A stretch of 64,000 nt of DNA from Macrostomum hystrix (lineage: Eukaryota; Platyhelminthes; Macrostomidae): assembly GCA_950097015.1 (NCBI GenBank), contig CATNEN010000028.1, forward strand, positions 930,001 to 994,000, written 5' to 3'. Positions 30,903-41,940 of this stretch are shown here, piece by piece. The notes beneath the pieces were generated by a model that did not search any database, was not told the origin of the DNA, and saw only the letters and a list, made by a program, of their open reading frames with translations. A program made the translations under genes and the position numbers. Position 1 is the first letter of the stretch; each line of letters starts with the position of its first letter.

Positions 30903-33463
30903 TGTTATAAATTCCTAGGCAATTGTTCCCCATTGTCTAGAAGTGGGAGTTTCGTGTGTCTGATCAACACGCAAAACTCTTCAAGCCGGGTTCGAGCATC
31001 GCTAGGGGTAGGCACGGCAGTCATGCCTGTGGCCTATGGGACGAGTGGGACTGGCCAGCCTGAGGCCAATAGGACCACTCCCTGCATCCTTTGTACTGCC
31101 TCATCTCTCCCTTCATCTCTCCCTTCATCCCTCCCTTCGTCTCATCCCTCTCCGCGACAACTCGCGGCAGCAGCGAGATCGACCTCCGACTCGACTGTCG
31201 TTTTCCACACTCCTATCTTTCACGAGGGCGGTCATTGGCTTGCAAAAGCCCTAACCATTTCATCAATAAATATCCATACAAAAGAAGAAGAAATTGCATC
31301 ATAAATAGCAATTTTGATAATTTAAACATGAATCACAATATGTCTAAGTTGGCATTTATCTGTCCATTTTAATTTATTACTTTAATACAAAAGTAACATT
31401 AATTTGTCAGCTACATGGTTAGGCCAAAATACTCCAATATATATATAGAAAATGTGTTATTCTTGCACTTGCCAGTGCCAAGACAGCTAAAGAGTAATAG
31501 TGAGATAGGGCCCCCATTTGAATAAATTCCTAGAAACTATTTCCCACAAAATTAATATTTTGTTTTTAATTTATGTAAATTTTGTTTAAATGCACCATTT
31601 GTTTGTTCTCAAGCACTTATTTCAGTTATATTGCACAACCCAAATACTAAACTGTAGTGATTTTTACTTATGTATTTTTACTTACTTACCAATAGAAAAC
31701 AACAGCATATAAACAAAACTATTGTAAATTGAGGACTTGTAACAACCAGAGGATGTGTTAAGTTATAGTGAAATCATTTTGTTATCTTCTCAGATAACAT
31801 CTAAGTAGATTACCCATTGAAAATATCTTTTCTCAAGCATTTACAACAGCTTCTATGCATAGCCTGAATGCTTAGAAAGCTGCTAGCAATGAAATTAGAA
31901 GAGTAAATAGTAATAAAGTAATAAGCCTCATTACAATTATAGGTTTTTTAAACTAGGGCCTAGTTATTTAAATTACATGAAAAAATTAACTGATAGGCCT
32001 ATAGAATGTAGCTTAATTAGTTTAAGCATTTTGCTTTAGAGATTGCCTAATTGACAAGGTCATTTTCTGTCTATCGATGTTCCTTAACAAAAATCAATAA
32101 CTGCTCCTTAATATAATAATTTATAAGAATATAATATAATAGAATAATATAAAATAGTATAATATAATAAGATGGGCATACGGTAAAAACTTAGCATTTC
32201 TTTTTTAAATGATTGTTCTGCTATAGTTTACAAAACAATTTTATTATTGCTATTTATATAAGCCTATATTATATATAAGTCAGATCATGGCTCATGCCCA
32301 TGACTACTTGTAAGTTGCTTGGTGGTGACGTGGTGTTAGCAATAATACCAATAATATAATTACTTAAAACGAATTTATGAATTTTGAGCTGATCTTGACT
32401 AGATTAGTAAGAGTAGTAGAGAGAAAAGCGATTCTTATTTCTTTATTGTGTCAGGGATTATAGGAGCCTAAGTATTTTTAAGTTGTCGCAATACTTAAAT
32501 GATAATCCGAACTTGATGAACAATGTTGAGTTAGGCCCTACTAATAAACGAGCTACCAAGCAATAGCGAACACGATATTTAAATCATTTGGTGCTAATTC
32601 TAACAATATTATATTTTGCAATGTCGGCGATTCAGCGATACTGAATTAAAAACAAGTACTGAAGATATTGAAATGAAGTAATGGTTAAAACTTTTTAAAA
32701 CTTTCGTCGATTATTCGTTGTCTTTTCACAGAAACGCATAATCAGCACAGCCAGCGCATGATGAAAAAGTGAAATAAACAAAAAATTGTAGACAAAATTT
32801 TATTTTCAACGAAATCTTTGCTTGGTTTCTGCTTTGTAGTACAGGTCTGCAGGGTGCCAATGATCGATGTGTAAATTTAAGCTTCCATACTGCAGACAAT
32901 ATCATTTTCTTTTTATTATTAATCGATTCATCCTTTTTTCATCCATCCATCCTCTATTCATCCTTTCTTCTTTTAAAATGTTTAGCTGTGGTTTGATAGC
33001 CATGGAAAAGGAACTTAAAAAAGCATATAACTTGTCGGTATGCAGCAGAACGCCTGTTCAACTAGCTGCAGGCGGCCATGGCAGAGTTGTGACCGGCCTC
33101 ATCAAGAATACCATAAGAGAGACGAGAGATTCGACTACTGACATTCCGGCATGATACAGCTACTAGTACCTGCTGCTATCCGCTGTCGAGATGAAAATGT
33201 GCATGGCGCTCACGGTCTTTATCCAGTACCTCGGCGGTCTGGTATGTCACAAGCGTGCAAGACGACAACGCGGGGGCAGCCTGGGTGCTCGGCTTCCGGG
33301 GGGTGGTCGCTCCCTGCGGACTCTACACTATACTGGCCAAGTGACCTGCGCTGCTTCCAGGCCGGCTGTAGGGTTCTTTTGTACTACGCCTAGACCCTTG
33401 TGGTAGACCCTGACCAGCCCGCAAGGAGCGGCAGCTGGGTGCCATGAGGCACACTGCGCTTCT
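30903..33463. other. Non-coding region, mostly AT-rich
   Basis: At about 30990-31150 there is a degraded SINE-like B box (GGGTTCGAGCATC) followed by a CTCCCTTCATCT run. The rest to 32.8 kb is AT-rich with short ATA-rich microsatellite stretches near 32110-32170. 33000-33460 is of balanced composition with short ORFs and no recognised gene. Confidence 0.4.
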
Positions 33464-33680
33464 CCCCGTGTACAACAATCCGACATCGGCTGACTTTCCC
33501 GACGTCACGGCGACGTCCAACGACGTCGATGGCAAATGGGAACTTTTACACAACGCCGACGAAATTCGACGAAATCCGTCGATTGAACGTTCCCATTTGT
33601 AAAAGTTATTATTAACCATCGACGTCACTGGAAGTCAGAAACGGTGCCAGCGACGACCGACGTCAGATTGTTGTACGGGG
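33464..33680. mobile_element. Foldback/MITE-like element, about 217 bp
   Basis: Ends are inverted: CCCCGTGTACAACAATCCGA at the left against the reverse complement of the right end, CCCCGTACAACAATCTGACG. Internal inverted segments include ACGTCGATGG with CCATCGACGT and ATGGGAAC with GTTCCCAT. There is no ORF. A target-site duplication could not be resolved by eye. Confidence 0.6.
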
Positions 33681-34792
33681 CTTTAGGTAGGAGTTCACTA
33701 CTCGTGGAAAGTCAAGACTAACATCAATAATTAATGAGCTTTATCGCCGAGCTCAGCTTCGCTGCCCGAGCCAGCTTTTGCGCTTTTAAATGGCTGAATA
33801 AATCTACGTAGCTAATTGAACTGTGATGAATAAACTGTATATTAATATATAGCTGTCAGACAAAGCTGGATAATAGTGGAATCGCTGTTGTATGCACAGA
33901 ATTTACTGTAAATATGCAAGTCTAATATTTTCATAAACTATATACTCATACATACAAAAGAGATTATCGGCTTATTCACAAGAAAATCAAAAATGTTCTC
34001 TTCTTTCTTCGTACCAATGGTATCCCCTGTAGTAGTTTGATGGTAATTTTAATTCTCAGCTTTCTGTTTTTTTCTGTTTCCAAGACACATTGCCTCACCA
34101 TCATTTGTTCGGACAGTAGGGCAATTATTAAGCAACAGCGCCTGAGCGGAATTGTGTTTTAAAAATAGCAAAACTACAATCTACTGCCACTAAATCACTA
34201 AAAGCATTTTTAAGCGCATAAAATCTACGTGGCATTGTCAGGCAATACGAGTGAGTGAGAGAGATGCATCGGCGATGCTGAGTATTGTTGCTGCTGCGTT
34301 GCTTGCTATGGAAGCCTAGGCAATTCGCTTGTGCTGACGGAGCTGCACACGGCTCTAGGAAATGGGAAAGCATGCCGGGGAAGGAGGGTAAGCTAGACTG
34401 CAACTGGGAAGAGAGAAGGGAGAAACAACAAACTGACCTTCGCCATGGCAACTGACAACAGTTGGCCAGTCCGTAGCTCCACCTCAGCTGCAGCTCTCCC
34501 CTCTTTCTGGCCCCAGTCTTTCTCTGGCTGTACTAGCAATTTCCCGAGTTTTCTTCCCTCTTGGATGCACTTCTCATCTGGCTGCTGCAGCTGGCGCCTC
34601 TCCCCCCATTCAGGACTCAATTGTTCTCACCGTAGCAGCGAGGGCTGGACTCACGGAGTATAGGAACAAATATTAGGGGAGCGAAGTGGGAGAAAAGCCA
34701 AAGAGAAAGAGAAGGGAAGGATACCAAGGAGCCTCATTGTTGCATGCTGCATTGAAGCTGATTCCAGCACCCCGGGCATCCAGCTAGCAAGA
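33681..34792. other. Upstream region of the coiled-coil gene
   Basis: AT-rich to 34.1 kb, then mixed. Overlapping short ORFs on both strands do not resemble proteins. The acceptor-like GAAGCTGATTCCAG lies 27 bases before the ATG. Confidence 0.35.
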
Positions 34793-37792
34793 ATGCCGCT
34801 ATTCGGCAGACGGTCGGTGGAGCCGGCAGACCGCCAGCGAAAACGCATCTACACGGAGGAAGAGATCAAGGAGCGACTCGAGGCAATGAATCCAGATATG
34901 CAGGTGTGTGCACACAGTTCACTCAATTAGGGCTGTACGAGGCTATTATACGATTGAATCAAATGAGACAGTCAGTCAGGCCTTAATTAATCTGAAGTTG
35001 ACAATTGCTGTGCCATGATATGAAATTTTCCGCAAATACAAACATATTGTTAGAGTACTTCACTAAAGTAACTATTGACAAGGCGACGGCCAATTCCTGA
35101 AGGCATATATATATAGACGATATAGTCTGGAGCTTAAACTGGAGGCTTCCAGAAAAACCAAAAAAGTATCAACTAAGCTTTCTAGACCGTCATCATCCTC
35201 GCCAACTATCTCCCCAAACTTCGCACCGTCGTGGCAGAACACTTTCATCCGGCTAGCCGAGATGCTGATGCACAAGGAGTCGCAGATGTTCCTGGACATT
35301 GTGGCCAAATCGCGCCAAGACATTCAAGAGGTCGGCGACTCGATCAAGGAAGAGCAGGAGGTGCTCAAGACGACGGCTAAGATACTCGGTGAGAAAATTT
35401 CGTTCGTTAACCGTCCGTGCCATCGAAGTGATGTTACAACGTTCTACCAAGCAAGCATTTTAACAATGCATGATGTCTGCAGCAGCTCTTGTGCATCTTC
35501 GGGATTGTTTTTTAGTTGCAAGCCTTAATAGACAAATTCATTTTTATACTTTCACATTTTTTTCTAGATGGTTGCCATGGTGACATAAATAGAGAATCCG
35601 TCTCTATCTCTGTTGTTCAGAATATTCCAGGGTGCCATTTCCGTCTCCGAGACTAAAATTCTTATAATATACTGTTCTCAGCCCCTTCAGGTTGTTTGAG
35701 TAGTGGAATTCGGCAAAAAGTGACCCACGATCGAGACTTTGCATGCTAATTTTTTATGCGCTGAGCTTGGCTATGACACCTTCATTAATATTTAGTAAAG
35801 TAAATCCACGTGATATGGTTCTTGCGCCCAAAATAGTATAGAACTAGCAACTTATAGCCCCCCTCCAGGTGGCCCTAACATAATCCTCAAAGAGGATAAA
35901 AGTGGGCAAACACCCTTAGACGAAAAATTTCTCTTTCCCATCAGGAAACCAACACGGGGGAGATGTCCGCCTGCAGGCAACCATTGCCCTCCCTGCAGAG
36001 TTTGACCCCTGCACCAGAAAAACAATGCCACCCTAGGCAGAGTGAGTTTTCCCCCTCCCCTTTAGTAAAGAACCAATGCCCCCTTCAACAGTCAACAAAT
36101 GATTCCTTTCGCAGAAAACTCGTAATTCCCCTTTTTAGCAGAGAAGCAATAACCTCTGATTTAATTCCTTTAGAATTGAAGCAGATGGATGAAATTTTCA
36201 AGGTCTAATGCGAGCAACATTTGGAATGTTTAGAAAAAAGGCGAGTAAGTCTGGTCAGAGCTACGCTCCACAGATAGACAAACTTTAAAGATTTAGTATT
36301 GGTGAATGGAAGTGCTTCTCTAGTAATATTGTGCAAATAACTAAAATTTATATAGAAAGACCAGCTAATCATGCGTTATAAAATGCTCATCGCTTCCATT
36401 GTGCTACAGATTTCTTATTATTGTCATTCTTCTAGCTACTACCTTGAAGGGCATTAACCAATCAATATAGTGACCACACATCTTCCCCTTGTCAATTATT
36501 CAACGCAGCTCGCGAACGCGGCGGAGCCGACAGTCTGGAATATGCCGACGTTGAAGACGAAGATTCCCAGACAAAGATCCACTTCGAGAGCGAGTACAAC
36601 AAGAAGGTTGTACAGGACTACCTGAAAGCGGTAGGCAGAGACATGCCAAACCGGAGCACTGAGGTGCAGAAACGGCGGAACTACAAGCTGAAGATGGATG
36701 GCGCCGGAGCCTCGTATGTACCGGAGTATGCTCGCCGCATCGGCCCGGACTCCGCGAGCAGCTCTGATCAGCGGCCCTACACAGCGGGCTCCAGCTCGCG
36801 CCCCGGCACCGCCTACCGGATGCGCATGAGCCGGCCTGGCGAGGACGAGGGCGCCTCGGCGATGGTCTCCGCCAGCTGGCAGGGCGACGAGGCTCCGCCG
36901 TCACGACAACGTGAGCGCACCATGGAGGAGGAGGCCAAAGTCAAGGAGGAGAAGGAGGAGCTGATGGAGCAGATGAAGATGATGGACGACATGATGCAGG
37001 GCGAGAAAGCGCGTCAGCAGGAGGCTTTGCAGGCGCGTAAAGAGGCTCGCAAGGCTCTCAAGGAGAAGAAAAAAGCCGATGAAGAGACTCAGGCGATGGA
37101 ACTGATGGAAACAAACCAGGAGGCTGAGGAGCAGTAAGTAGACTGCTAAACTACTAAGTCATCTCTTGACACTTCTTAATACGTTCATTTAAATCAATCT
37201 TTGCAGAAAGAGAAAGAACAAGGAGCGCCAGGAGCAGATTCTGAAAGAGAGACTGGCTAAGAAGCGCCTTGAGCGGCGCAAAACTCTGCAGGACATGGCT
37301 GCGGAGGAGCCGTCCGCGTCACACGCCGGTGGCAGCCATGTGCCAGCAGAGGAGCTCGCCCAGGAGCTGGAGCGAGAGCGGGGCATCACGCGCGCCAAGA
37401 CGAGCTTGGTGGACGAAGGAGCCGCCGCAGACGAATCTAAGGCAACCATCAAGAAGAAGGGCAAGAAGAAGCAGGCCGAGGAGGCGCCACCACCGCCACC
37501 TCCAGTAGAGGCTGACTGGGACGTTGCCGACGAAGCGACCAAGAAGACTCCTAGGAAGAAGAAAGGGAAGAAGGCCGACACCACCGAGCCGGAGGTGGTC
37601 GAAGAGGCCGCTAACGATGGCAATAAAAAGAAAAAGAAAAAGAAAGCCGCAGCTACTGCAATTGAGGCTCCGGGCGCCGAAGACACGGTGCTGAATTTGG
37701 AAGTCGGCAGCGCCGACGCACCTGTCCAGCGGAAGAAGAAGGGAAAGAAGAAGCTATCAGAGGATTTAGACCTGACTGTTTCCGAAGTCTAG
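34793..37792 (+). CDS. Unrecognised lysine-rich coiled-coil protein
   Basis: Four exons: 34793-34903, about 35103-35388, 36509-37133 and 37207-37792, in phase throughout, about 535 aa. I do not recognise the family. Exon 1 encodes a basic start (MPLFGRRSVEPADRQRKR) and exon 2 a charged helix (SQMFLDIVAKSRQDIQEVGD). Exon 3 has a region with S/R/P/G/T and then a long E/K/M-rich coiled coil (about residues 265-340: KEEKEELMEQMKMMDDMMQG). Exon 4 continues the coil and ends in a low-complexity tail of repeated KKKGKKK-type clusters with E/A spacers. It is likely soluble, without signal peptide or membrane segment; lysine clusters could target nucleus, nucleolus or microtubules (inference). Donors GTGAGA and GTAAGT and acceptors AACGCAG and CTTTGCAG are good. 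The exon 2 start is the least certain, since an acceptor at 35178 also keeps the frame. Confidence 0.7.
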
Positions 37793-40700
37793 CAAATGAC
37801 AGCCTTCTCTTTGCTTCTACTGCAGTGTATCTCACGTAGCTCGTAATTACTCTTAGATTCAGATTGGCATGGTCTTTATTTAATTTTTTCAGAGCCGGAA
37901 ATTCATAGATAAAATTGCAGCTATTTATCTCTGCAACAGAAAAGAGCACTTAATATAATTATTTGATCTTCATTTTTAGTTTCAGTTGTTTATTTTTCTT
38001 ATATAGTATACTCACTAAATGTAACAGCATCTCATCCAATTACTTGACTGCATATCTTTCTGAAATTTGCGGTATATAATGGTATAAATATATAACAAAA
38101 CTACTTGTGCTGCTTAATACTTCAACCATGCACTCGTCGAAAAAACTTTATGAAATGAAGAGCAATTAGATGTTGCATCTAAAATGCAGATTTACTGTGA
38201 AACCGACATCCAGTGACTTTGATAGAAAATAAGCACTTTTCATTGTGCCGTCGTAAAAATCTAACGAATGAAACGTATAAAACATTGAAATCCATCAACA
38301 GATGCAGCATGCATCAGCTCAGCGTCGTCGTCTCTCGACGTCGGAAAATCTTCCGACGCACTTGATGCATTTTTATGGTACAAAAAATTTTTTCGAAAGA
38401 ACCTGAAAAATTGTTGGATCTAAAATTCATCAGGTCTACAGCAACGGCGTGTTTGTGAGCGGCGATGATGATTCAGGCATAAAAACGCAGTGTAACCCCT
38501 AATCCGACGGAGAATCCCCATCTGGGCGTTTGGCAAGCACCTGCAAGAGTTGTTGGCTATCTATCTATCGAAGCAAGAAGAATCAAATTCTTCCGGCTCA
38601 AGCCATGAAATACAAGCGCAACAAGTGCATAGACGGTAATTTTAAGCAAATGCGGAGGAGCCTATTGGCATACATTACCCATAGGCTAAAACAAGAACTT
38701 TTGTTCGCATTTGTTTACACAATTTTTATATCGATTTTACCTTCTTAGACACTTCATTTTTGTTATATACATATGTTTTGTTATTGCGCGCTTTTTGAAT
38801 GTATTCGACTCTTCATTTTCAACTTGTAAACTTGTGATGCTTGCTTTATTGTCCAGCTATAACTGAAGCGACTGGTGCTATCACATTCTATTGTTTATCT
38901 AACTCATAATAGTGTGATATATAATAGTACCTAGTGCTAGACGATCCCTAGCGATCACATTCTCGATTTTCTTTAGTGAAGTTTCATATCATCTGCACCT
39001 GCACATGCTGCATGCATGCTCACTTACACTACAGTATGTCATATCGTAACATAATAGCTATAGAAGTAAAGAATAGTGTATATTAGATTATTTATTTGTA
39101 TTGGTGTATTGGCTCAGTGATATTGCATATGTCTCTGCGCTCACTGGCCTATGTTTCTACATATCAGGCTGTATAGAAAGAAGTAGGCCTAAAACAAATT
39201 TGAACCTGTTCTCCCGTGTTTAACTTTTTTAAATGTTAATCATTTTAAATCACTCTCTTTTAAATTGTATCACTATGTTTGTCTTGGCAATTCTAAAAGA
39301 AGCTTATGAAGAATCAATTAATTTGGTCTAGGCCAATCAAATAATTAATAAAACCAGGCATAAATAGGCAATCTGCTAGTTAAAAAAACAATTGAAATTT
39401 GGACATTTGAAAGCTTTACTATAGTGCTGTTTAAAGTTAAATTAGATATAATGTACAGTGAATGCATTTTAATTAGCCCATAGTTCAGATAGATCCTAGC
39501 TGGCGGAGACCATCACCGAGGCACCATTGTCCTTGCTAGGACAAAGTTGTAAGATGACGAATTGTCCAGGTACCAGTTCAGATCATGGCATAATGGATAC
39601 CAAACTGAGATTTCAGATTTTTTGATTGTATGTCAAGAACTATTCCTTGTATGCAAACTCCCAAAACTGTTACTAAGTGTATGCCAATAGGCCCCTACAC
39701 CAATTCTAAATGAAAATAGAATAAAAATTGTAACAAACAATTTAAGCTAATTCAGTAGCAAAGAAGCATTTTTTAATAACATGTATAATAAATATTGGAC
39801 AGATTGATTGAAAAAAAAATTGTAGCATATCATATTATTTATGTTTACCTAGTTAGTTTTCACTATTTTTTTTAAAAAATGTGGGTAAAATTATTTAAAA
39901 ATAAGAATTGTTTTCTTGACAGTTACTTTAGCTCATCCACAACTTGGTGCTTACATATAATTATACCAAGTGGATAGCTATACTATTTATCTACATACAC
40001 TAGGTGGAATGGACACTGGTTTGTGGGCCAACTTTATTTACTTATATAAATATATGCCAAGTGTATGTCAACAGCCATTCAAGACCCAAATGAATGCTGA
40101 ACTAGTATAGGCCACCTTCTGGACTATAGTAGATAGCATTGTGATCTATAATTCTAAATCATTAGTTAAATTGTTTGAGTTCAAAGTCAAGCCAAAGTGG
40201 AGTTTACTAATAGCAATTACAGTTTTGGCAGTTTTGTTGATACATGCATTAAGAGAAATAGTTCTTGAAAAGAGAATTGCTTGAAGATAATTTCACATGT
40301 GCTATGAGACTTGATTGGAAAAGCATTTTTACTTATTTGAAATTTGTAATTTGTAAAGTAAAAAAATATGACACAAATTATTTTGCATATCCTAAAAATT
40401 TCATTTTATATGTTAGACATGCCAAAATAAAAGAATTATATCATTTTGTATTGTTGTAGTAAAATATAAATTTATTCATAAGTGGGATAGTAATACAATC
40501 AGCAAGACACATTAAGACAAATTGTAATTATCCTGAAAGGGCTGATTAGCAACATTATGGTATTGCTAAAAAATCAGTTGGTCAGAAAACTTACATGTTA
40601 AAAGTAGCATAATGAAGCATTCCTATAAGATATTTTGTGGTATAAATTCAGTGACAGTGGTTGAGGTTGAATTGGCTTGATTTTTTGTTGGTAGACAGTT

Positions 40701-40842
40701 AGTTAAAAAGCTAAAAAGAACTCATTTGTATGTTATGCGGATAAATTGGCAGCAGAACAATTGGCAATTAGGAACCTAGTTGATTTGGCAACATAGAGTA
40801 TTGCATAGCAGGCAATATTCTATATTGCATAGTGTGTAGCTT
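37793..40842. other. AT-rich intergenic region
   Basis: About 3 kb of AT-rich sequence without supported genes. One imperfect hairpin (38309-38370) is listed separately. The short ORFs at 38530-38748 and 40265-40459 have no coding support. Confidence 0.5.
38309..38370. repeat. Small imperfect inverted repeat
   Basis: ATGCATCA at the left pairs with TGATGCAT at the right, and the centre CGTCGGAA-AATC-TTCCGACG is a perfect 8-bp stem with a 4-base loop. It could be a tiny MITE remnant or a structured RNA segment; no flanking duplication is seen. Confidence 0.45.
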
Positions 40843-41035
40843 GTAACCCAGCAGTCAGAGCTTTGGACTTCTGACCCAGAGGTCAAGAGTTCAAATCACA
40901 GCCAATCTCAGACAATTTGTGTCCCTGAACAAGAAAATTAATGCCTCAGTTTCTCAGTTCTCCCAGCTCTAAAATTAGTACTAGCATTCGATGGGATAGA
41001 AATTATGGCAGGTAATTTGGCCTCCCCAGAGTCTT
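40843..41035 (+). mobile_element. tRNA-derived SINE (family 1), diverged
   Basis: A-box-like TAGCTTGTAACCCAGCAGTC and B-box-like AAGAGTTCAAATCAC, then body motifs shared with the 18.4 kb copy (GTCCCTGAACAAGAAA, TTAGTACTAGCATTCG). CpG-poor and diverged, so probably old. Confidence 0.6.
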
Positions 41036-41235
41036 GGCTTGGCTAAACCAGAGTTTGAATCATGACAAAACCAGCATTTGAATCATGGCAAAACCAGAGT
41101 GTGAATCATGGCTAAACCAAAGTTTGAATCATGGCAAAACCAGAGTTTGAATCATGGCTAAACCAAAGTTTGAATCATGGAAAAACCAGAGTTTAAATCA
41201 TAGCCAACCAGAGTTTGAATCATGACTAAATTTTT
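41036..41235. repeat. Minisatellite, about 23-bp unit
   Basis: About eight degenerate copies of AACCAGAGTTTGAATCATGG plus a few bases, upstream of WDR33. It begins at the end of a SINE. Confidence 0.8.
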
Positions 41236-41403
41236 CTTTTGTCATTGAATTGAATTCTCTACATTTTGATGATGTCATACATCTTATAACGTCATAATGA
41301 TATATACTCGTATTTGTATGATAATAATTTTGCCTAATATTCATTTAATTGTTGTTTTTCTCCATTTTCTACAAAAGCAGCTAATAAAAAACTCAACTGG
41401 GGA

Positions 41404-41590
41404 ACATTTTCAACTGTGGATCATCATCAATGGGGAGTCATCATCAAATGGGGGATCATGGTCAACTGGGGGATCATTGTCAACTGGGGGATCATTGTCA
41501 ACTGGGGGATCATTGTCAACTGGGGGATCATTGTCAACTTGGGATCATCATCAACTGGGGGATCATTGTCAACTGGGCGATCATTTTAGC
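41404..41590. repeat. Minisatellite, 18-bp unit
   Basis: About ten copies of GGGGATCATTGTCAACTG, 350 bp upstream of the WDR33 start codon. Confidence 0.85.
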
Positions 41591-41940
41591 TAAAAAAAAC
41601 TGAAAATACAGCTGCTAAAAAGTATATACTAAACGAATTAAAAATATTTCTGCTCCCCGAAGTGGGGCAAAACTTGCTAGTCCATGGACTAAAGCCTTTA
41701 AAAGTGCCACTCTATAGCTGCACCTGTGCCGGTAGCTGTGCATCTAGGGCGAAATTCGATTTTTATTCAATTCTATCACTTGGCATACATGTATATCCAA
41801 ATGTAAAACATTAGGTCACCAAATTTTTAATCCTCTTATTTCAGTTATGAAATGTTGCTCTAAACTGTGCCATACTATTGCTTTTTCAAAAGACAACATC
41901 TTTATATACTACCTGAAACAATTTCGGTTTCTAAGACCTG

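Noticed and set aside
37189-37686. Minus-strand 165-aa serine/phenylalanine-rich ORF
   Set aside because: Antisense of the lysine-rich exon 4 of the coiled-coil gene, whose splice sites and phases are consistent.
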